The notes below the pieces were generated by a model. It was not told the origin of the DNA and ran no database searches. It was given only the letters and a program-made list of their open reading frames with translations. Positions 12,594-17,345 of a DNA stretch of 17,345 bases are shown piece after piece. Numbering within the stretch: position 1 is the first letter of the stretch; each line of letters begins with the position of its first letter. Source of the DNA: JAFGJQ01 sp964586145 (GTDB lineage Bacteria > Planctomycetota > Phycisphaerae > UBA1845); the NCBI GenBank assembly GCA_964586145.1, contig CAZPHH010000098.1, forward strand, positions 1-17,345. The letters are read 5' to 3'. A program made the translations under genes and the position numbers.

Positions 12594-13934
12594 TCACTCG
12601 GCGTGGGCGTCCACGGTCCGCATCTGCCGGGCCTTCTGCTCGTTCACGAAAGCCAGCAGAACCAGGCCGAGCACGAAGAACACAACGACGGACACGATCG
12701 ACAGCCGCAGCGAGCCGGTCCGGTGGATGATGGCCGCCATCGCCAGCGGGCCCCCGATGGCGGAAAACTTGCTGAACACCGTGTAGAACCCGAAGAACTC
12801 CGCACTGGCCTCCGGCGGGACCATGGAGCCGTACAGCGACCGGCTCAACGCCTGCGACCCGCCCAGCACGATGCCCACCACGCCCCCCAGCGCAAAGTAT
12901 TCGAACCGCGACGTGACGAAATACGCGTAGATCACCACCCCGGACCACAGCACCAGCGAAACCATCACCGCCCGCTTGGTGCCGATCCACCCCGCCAATC
13001 GACCAAAGACCAGCGCGCCCACCATGGCCACACCCTGGATCACCAGCAGCGTGAGCATCAGGTCGGCGGTGGATAGCCTCAGCTCCTCCTTGCCGAAGAT
13101 GGTGGCCATGGCGATGACGGTCTGGATGCCGTCGTTGTAGAGCATGAACGCCACGAGAAAGAGCACGAGCGGCCGGTAATGCCGGACCCGTCGCGCGGTG
13201 TCGAGCGTCCGCCGGAACCCGGTCGCCGCCACCGCCGCCGTCCGCGGCCAGTTCCGGTATCGCTCCGGAAGCGGCTGCGTGGCCGGCGCCTCGCGCAGGG
13301 TCAGGGCGGTGATGATCGTGAACCCCGCCCACCACAGGCCGGCCATGGCCAGGCCGATCCGGGCGGCCAGGGCCTGGTCGATGCCCAGCGTCTCGTGGAA
13401 CAGGATCAGCAGCAGAGCGAGGGCAAACTGCACGCCGCCCCCGACGTACCCGGCCGCGTAGCCCCAGCCGGAGACCCGGTCCATCCGGTCGGCCGTGGCA
13501 ATCTGCGGCAGGAACGCATCGTAAAACACGTTTGCGCCGACGAACCCCACCTGGCCCAGCACGAAGAAGGCCAGCGTCCGCCCCACGTCGCCCGAGCCGC
13601 AGAAGTACAGCAGCGTGGTGAACAGACTGCCCAGGTACGCGAACATCAGCAGGAAGCGTTTCCTGGCGGCCGTGAAGTCGGCCACTGCCCCCAGCACCGG
13701 CGCCGTGAGGAACACCACGATCGCCGCCGCCGCGACGGAAAGGGCCCAGAGTGTGGTGGCGCGGAAATGCTGCCCGCCGATCATCACCCCATCGGGTCCG
13801 ACGACGGCCTCCACGAAATACGCCGGGAGCAGGCCCGCCAGCACCGTTGTGGCATAGGCCGAGTTGGCCCAGTCATACACGCACCAGCCGAAAATCGTTC
13901 GGCGATCATTCAGCGGAGTAATCTCGCGGGACAT
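12594..13934 (-). CDS. UMF1-family MFS transporter (Atg22-like)
   Basis: This 446-residue inner-membrane carrier is of the major facilitator superfamily, UMF1/Atg22-like branch. The family mark is the early WCVYDWANSAYATTV stretch before the first helix. Helices follow in two sets, including TTLWALSVAAAAIVVFLTAPVLGAVAD, then FFVLGQVGFVGANVFYDAFLP, a GWGYAAGYVGGG loop and a second half starting at PLVLFLVAFMLYNDGIQTV. LGGSQALSRSLYGSMVPPE lies between late helices and is also typical. The substrate is unknown for bacterial members; eukaryotic Atg22 exports amino acids from the vacuole. I chose the ATG at 13934 (MSREITPLNDRR) because the family starts close to the WCVYDW motif and AAGG lies upstream; an in-frame start at 14033 adds 33 unlikely residues. 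Confidence 0.93.
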   Translation of the reverse strand: MSREITPLNDRRTIFGWCVYDWANSAYATTVLAGLLPAYFVEAVVGPDGVMIGGQHFRATTLWALSVAAAAIVVFLTAPVLGAVADFTAARKRFLLMFAYLGSLFTTLLYFCGSGDVGRTLAFFVLGQVGFVGANVFYDAFLPQIATADRMDRVSGWGYAAGYVGGGVQFALALLLILFHETLGIDQALAARIGLAMAGLWWAGFTIITALTLREAPATQPLPERYRNWPRTAAVAATGFRRTLDTARRVRHYRPLVLFLVAFMLYNDGIQTVIAMATIFGKEELRLSTADLMLTLLVIQGVAMVGALVFGRLAGWIGTKRAVMVSLVLWSGVVIYAYFVTSRFEYFALGGVVGIVLGGSQALSRSLYGSMVPPEASAEFFGFYTVFSKFSAIGGPLAMAAIIHRTGSLRLSIVSVVVFFVLGLVLLAFVNEQKARQMRTVDAHAE

Positions 13935-14050
13935 ACGGACCTTGCCGGGCAACGTGGCCCGGGTATCACACGGGTTCATCCAAGCCTGGGAACGAACAGG
14001 GCCTTTCGGCCTCTCGCGGCCCAGATGGTACACACGATCTGCACCGGCAG

Positions 14051-14088
14051 AAAGGCGTCCCGCCTCCGGGGAGAAGCAGGACGCCTTT
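14051..14088 (-). terminator. Hairpin terminator after the metalloprotease gene
   Basis: AAAGGCGTCC (14051-14060) and GGACGCCTTT (14079-14088) form a perfect 10-bp stem with an 18-nt loop, about 38 nt after the metalloprotease stop on the - strand. The stem ends in TTT, followed by CTG, so the U tract is short. It lies between the metalloprotease gene and the transporter gene start, which suggests separate transcription units. Confidence 0.65.
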
Positions 14089-14125
14089 GCCCAATGCCGA
14101 ATTCGTGCGGTCCGGCCTTCTGCGA

Positions 14126-16996
14126 TCAGAACCGCCCGTACTCCGGGATCTCGGATTCCAGAATACGCTGTATCCGCGATCTTGACGTGCCGAGGTGGGC
14201 CTCAGACGCGAAGTCGAGCTTGCCGGTCTGCAGAACGCGGTCGATGTCGTTGCGCAATGTCTCCATCTGGCGGATGATCATCGCGTGCAGGTCCGGGGAA
14301 ATCGCAACACCCGGGGCAATTCGGGCATGCACCTCCAGCAGGCCCAGATATTCCCGCTGGAGCGACCGTCGAATGCTGGACAGGAACGGCTGGGCGTCGG
14401 TCCATTGGCCGTTCCGGGCCCGCTCCACGTCACAGGCGTCGGCCCAGCAGGCTTTGTGCAGCCGGCCGAGGTACTCCGCCGCGGTGAACTTGTCGGACTC
14501 GCTCGTCTTGAGCTCCGCATCATGGATGCGTTGCAGCGTCACGGGCATGAGTCGATCGAAAAGGTTCCACCATTGAAGCAGCCCGATGAACGAGTGGATC
14601 GGGAAGTCCATGACGAAGTTGATTCGTGTTCCCTCGTGCCACCAGCGCGTCGGGGCCAGGTGATTCAGCACTTCGGGTGAAAACGTGAAGAACTCGTCAC
14701 GGAACAGGTTCTGCTCGATGAAGTCCAGCGCTCTGCGCTGCACGGCGGTCTCCACGAGCACGAACGGCGGCGGCGCGTCGGGGTCGCCGCGGTGGGCCCG
14801 GCTGAAGTACTGACCGCCGATGTATCGACCCACGTAATCGAGCACAAAGGCCTTCTCGATCAGAAGGTTGAGGAACGTGCTGCGCAGGTGGTACCAGCTC
14901 TCTTCGTCCTTGACTGCCCACTGCAGAATGTCCTGCATTCGGTGGTTCACAAGGTCAATGCGCGTCTGCGCCCAGTCGATGGGATCGGCGCCCATGTCAA
15001 AGCGGTCGGCACGGGGATCAGGGGCGACGAAGAAGCTGTCCTCGTCCGTGGCGTAGGCGAGTTCGGGTTCCGCCGCCCGACTCGCGATGGCCCGGAGCAT
15101 CGCCTCCTCGCCGCTCAGCGGAGCGGCGGGGGCTATGTCGGCTGCCGCCTCCGTCTCGGCTTCGGACGCCTTCGCCCCCTCCTCCTCACCCTTCTCCGGC
15201 TTATCCTGGGACGGCGCCGGGTACTTGCCATCGTAGGGTCGGTAGCCGTATTCGATGGCCCAGTAGTCGTACGGGCCGATCGTCGGGGTGATGAAGTGCC
15301 CTTCCGTCGGCTTGTCCACGAAGAACAGGACGGGGTTGTAGTCCATGATGGACCCGCACGTGGGTTCGCCGGTGGTGCGACGTCGCCGGACTTCGTCGAG
15401 GGTGTAGATGGAACTGGCCTTGAAATTGTGCCGCAGGCCCAGGGTGTGCCCGACCTCGTGGGTGACGACCTGCTTGATCACCTCGTAGAGGAACCGCTCG
15501 GTGACTTCCCGGGGCGCGTTCGCCAGGACCGCGCCCGCGAAAGCCATCTGGTGCTTCATGCCTTCGGCGTATTCGCAGCAATGGTGTCCCCGGTCCCACA
15601 GGTGCTGCCGCATCGCTTCGCGCTGATCCTCCGGGTTGTCCTCGCCGAACGCGAAGGACTCCCAGGCGCAAACCGGACGCTTCCATTGCGGGTGGCCGGC
15701 GAAGAACGCACGCAGGGTCGGGTCGCGCATTCGCATCTGCATCGCGGCAGTGGGCAGCATCCGCTCGGCCTCCTGCTCGAAGTACCGGACCATCGCGTCG
15801 TCGAAGATGATGTCGGCGTCGTAGATTTCTCCGGTGAAGGGGTTGGCCCGGTGCGGTCCCATGGCGAAGCCGGCCCCGGCGACAATCCAGCGGAAGAAGC
15901 TGTACCGCATGTCCTCGGGGTCCAGGTCCTTGTACTCGTTGTCCCGGGTCTGCTGCCGGACCTCGATCGCGTTGACAAAGCCGATCGTCTCAAACGCCTT
16001 GTTCCATTCCAGGATGCCGTCCCGAGCCGCCCGGCGGAACCGTACCGGCACGGTCTTCTCGATGTAGAAGACGATCGGCTGTTTCGGCTCGCACAGGTCG
16101 AGGCTGGGGTCCCGCTTTTCCAGCGGCCACCGATCGATGTACCGATTGAAGATGTCGCGGGCAGCGGTCGGCTTCGACCAGTCGCGATTGGTTGTGAGGA
16201 AGTAACCCACCCGATCGTCCGCCACACGCGGCTGATAGCCGGTCTCCCGCAGCGCCCAGAAGCTGTAATGGAGCAGCTTCTTGTCGTACGAGCCGGGGGG
16301 ATAGGTTCGCCCGACGGCCAGCTCCACCCCGATTTCGACGTTGTGCGGGAAGGGTTTCTTCTTCGTCCACTTGCTGAGGGCCTCGTTGATGCCGCCGCCC
16401 CCGAAGGTCATCCAGCCGATGTTGGCGAAGTCGCTTTTGAGCAGCGGGCCGAGGTCGATCACCGGGTCCCCCCCGGGCGACTTCGTGACGATGCTCACCG
16501 CGGTTCGGATGCGATCCGGGTAGGTCCGACGGACCACGTCATCCACCGTGCTGTCCTCGTTGACGACGAACCGGGTCTCCGGCTCGATCAGCAGCAGTTG
16601 ACGACCGAGCTCCTCCCACCGGACCACGTGTTCGTCGACCGGAAACCCCGTGAAGAACCCCCCGCCGGAGAAACTCGTGGACAGCATGAACTTCTTTCCC
16701 AGAACCGATTTGGGAATCTGACAGAGCAGCTTCTCGAAATCTTTGTCATCCCCCGCGCCCTCCGGGTAACACCACAACGTGAACAGTCCTTCGTGGGCCT
16801 TCATGTCCTTCGTGACTTCCTCGAATTTGGGGAAGGCCCGGTCGGCTTCCGTTTCTTGCCTGGCACCGGCTCCGACCGTCTTGGCGGCGACCTCGCCGGC
16901 ATCGAGCGTCTGGGCGTCGGCGGATCGGTCGGTGGCCGGCACCGCCAGAGTCCAGCCGAGAACGGCCAGGCACAAAAGCATCTTCCGCGTTTCCAT
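14126..16996 (-). CDS. Large exported zinc metalloprotease (DUF5117/DUF4953 type, metzincin motif)
   Basis: This 956-residue secreted or periplasmic protein has a Sec signal peptide (METRKMLLCLAVLGWTLAVP, cut near VPA or ADAQ). The N-terminal half follows the DUF5118/DUF5117 layout of large zinc-dependent metalloproteases. The catalytic core has the extended metzincin zinc site HEVGHTLGLRH (H513, E514, H517, H523) and a Met-turn SIMDY with M551 about 28 residues later. The C-terminal DUF4953-like half continues after an Ala/Glu-rich linker (about residues 598-632, KGEEEGAKASEAETEAAA). All zinc ligands are present, so it should be active. I chose the ATG at 16996 over one at 17005 because AGGAG lies 9 nt before it, whereas it directly abuts the other. 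The substrate is unknown; large size and export suggest degradation of external or envelope proteins. A terminator-like hairpin follows it. Confidence 0.95.
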   Translation of the reverse strand: METRKMLLCLAVLGWTLAVPATDRSADAQTLDAGEVAAKTVGAGARQETEADRAFPKFEEVTKDMKAHEGLFTLWCYPEGAGDDKDFEKLLCQIPKSVLGKKFMLSTSFSGGGFFTGFPVDEHVVRWEELGRQLLLIEPETRFVVNEDSTVDDVVRRTYPDRIRTAVSIVTKSPGGDPVIDLGPLLKSDFANIGWMTFGGGGINEALSKWTKKKPFPHNVEIGVELAVGRTYPPGSYDKKLLHYSFWALRETGYQPRVADDRVGYFLTTNRDWSKPTAARDIFNRYIDRWPLEKRDPSLDLCEPKQPIVFYIEKTVPVRFRRAARDGILEWNKAFETIGFVNAIEVRQQTRDNEYKDLDPEDMRYSFFRWIVAGAGFAMGPHRANPFTGEIYDADIIFDDAMVRYFEQEAERMLPTAAMQMRMRDPTLRAFFAGHPQWKRPVCAWESFAFGEDNPEDQREAMRQHLWDRGHHCCEYAEGMKHQMAFAGAVLANAPREVTERFLYEVIKQVVTHEVGHTLGLRHNFKASSIYTLDEVRRRRTTGEPTCGSIMDYNPVLFFVDKPTEGHFITPTIGPYDYWAIEYGYRPYDGKYPAPSQDKPEKGEEEGAKASEAETEAAADIAPAAPLSGEEAMLRAIASRAAEPELAYATDEDSFFVAPDPRADRFDMGADPIDWAQTRIDLVNHRMQDILQWAVKDEESWYHLRSTFLNLLIEKAFVLDYVGRYIGGQYFSRAHRGDPDAPPPFVLVETAVQRRALDFIEQNLFRDEFFTFSPEVLNHLAPTRWWHEGTRINFVMDFPIHSFIGLLQWWNLFDRLMPVTLQRIHDAELKTSESDKFTAAEYLGRLHKACWADACDVERARNGQWTDAQPFLSSIRRSLQREYLGLLEVHARIAPGVAISPDLHAMIIRQMETLRNDIDRVLQTGKLDFASEAHLGTSRSRIQRILESEIPEYGRF

Positions 16997-17005
16997 GGCA
17001 GGCAT

Positions 17006-17010
17006 CTCCT
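17006..17010 (-). promoter_or_regulatory. Ribosome-binding site AGGAG that decides the metalloprotease start
   Basis: On the - strand AGGAG is followed directly by one ATG and, 9 nt on, by a second in-frame ATG. Only the second has a usable spacing. Confidence 0.7.
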
Positions 17011-17182
17011 ATTTGCGTGAACAGGGTCGGTTATCCAGTCGCAGGGAATGTCCGGCGGACTTCCGTGCCCCGGGGAATGCGAACCGTCTCTAGGGATCGG
17101 CAGCTGCCCTCCATGTCGCCGGGCCCCGAGTCCCCTGGGCCTGCGGCTACGTCCTGCGGCAGTTATTCTATGCACGACCGTG

Positions 17183-17205
17183 CCGAATTCTTATACACAA
17201 TTCGG
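17183..17205. repeat. AT-rich 7-bp inverted repeat upstream of the metalloprotease gene
   Basis: CCGAATT-N9-AATTCGG, with an AT-rich centre that contains TATA. Its place about 190 nt before the protease start, next to a possible -10 element, suits an operator or the base of a promoter; it could also be a weak end-of-gene hairpin for the right-edge gene, 40-62 nt after that gene's stop. Confidence 0.4.
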
Positions 17206-17244
17206 ATGCCGGTGAGTGGCAGGGCGGCGGGCAAAATCGTCGGC

Positions 17245-17345
17245 TCACCGCGCCAGCACGGTCTCGGGTACCGTGCCGCCCTGCATCAGGGCCACGAAGG
17301 CGTCGAAGAGGTAGGACGAGTCGTGCGGGCCGGGGGCGGCCTCCG
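17245..17345 (-). CDS. C-terminal end of an unidentified protein (5' partial)
   Basis: The last 33 codons of a - strand frame run off the right edge and stop at TGA 17245-17247. The visible peptide contains PGPHDSSYLFDAFVALMQGG and ends TVPETVLAR. It looks like a normal helical C-terminus with codon use like its neighbours, but I cannot name the family from so little. It could be in an operon with the metalloprotease gene, but the 248-nt gap argues for separate starts. Confidence 0.5.
   Translation of the reverse strand, partial: EAAPGPHDSSYLFDAFVALMQGGTVPETVLAR

Larger units (their letters stand above)
17006..17244. other. Intergenic region before the metalloprotease gene, with an AT-rich palindrome
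   Basis: This 239-nt stretch lies between the stop of the right-edge gene and the metalloprotease start, both on the - strand, and should hold the protease promoter. It contains an AT-rich island that stands out from the GC-rich surroundings: CCGAATT (17183-17189) and AATTCGG (17199-17205) are a perfect 7-bp inverted repeat with a 9-nt centre. TAGAAT, read on the - strand at 17165-17170, is a possible -10 hexamer, without a clear -35 at 16-18 nt. No small gene is evident. Confidence 0.4.

Noticed and set aside
12181..13335. A 384-residue - strand frame overlapping the transporter and micro-ORF in another phase
   Set aside because: No hydrophobic pattern or family feature; the transporter frame carries the clear UMF1 signature.
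14792..17020. A 742-residue open frame on the + strand opposite the metalloprotease gene
   Set aside because: It mirrors the codon structure of the - strand gene, has no domain-like sequence, and long antisense frames are common at this GC content. The - strand frame has a signal peptide, zinc site and ribosome-binding site.
1..17345. CRISPR array or restriction-modification/defence island
   Set aside because: No regularly spaced repeats, no cas genes and no endonuclease were seen; the methyltransferase is alone.

Overview
The window is GC-rich, densely coded bacterial chromosome. The gene content (a BtpA-family TIM barrel, a short-leader pseudopilin, a very large exported DUF5117/DUF4953-type metalloprotease, a UMF1-type MFS carrier and an intact bacterial Pnkp/Hen1 RNA-repair operon) suggests a Planctomycetota-like environmental bacterium. 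This is inferred from family content alone; no rRNA or other taxonomic marker is present.

Layout. Left part (1-5680, + strand): a tightly packed operon of hen1 (5' end outside the window), an unrecognised 113-residue gene overlapping it by ATGA, and full-length pnkp starting directly after that gene's stop. An AlaC-type aminotransferase follows 36 nt later. Middle-left (5681-7899): a fragment of an IS4-like transposase, a convergent type II-secretion-like pseudopilin on the - strand, and a divergent + strand btpA-family gene. A strong hairpin sits at the convergent junction after btpA. From 7900 to the right edge every gene is on the - strand. In transcription order from the right edge they are: the C-terminus of an unidentified gene, a 956-residue exported metzincin-type protease, a hairpin terminator, a UMF1/MFS transporter, a 41-residue membrane or exported micro-ORF, an M29 aminopeptidase, an orphan beta-class DNA methyltransferase, a two-TM NTF2-like protein overlapping the methyltransferase 3' end, and an exported PrcB_C plus carboxypeptidase-regulatory-like protein.

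How the genes work together. The clearest functional unit is the RNA-repair operon. Hen1 2'-O-methylates the 3' end of a broken RNA, and Pnkp heals both ends and seals them; the small gene locked between them is the best candidate here for an undescribed component. The - strand genes on the right read as individual housekeeping or cell-envelope genes, with likely coupling only between the M29 aminopeptidase, methyltransferase and NTF2-like genes, which are separated by 16 nt and a 29-nt overlap. A GAAC-N7-GAAC direct repeat directly downstream of a TATTAT hexamer, inside the annotated start of the methyltransferase, looks like an operator and may move that gene's real start inward. No tRNA, rRNA, CRISPR array or complete insertion sequence was seen.
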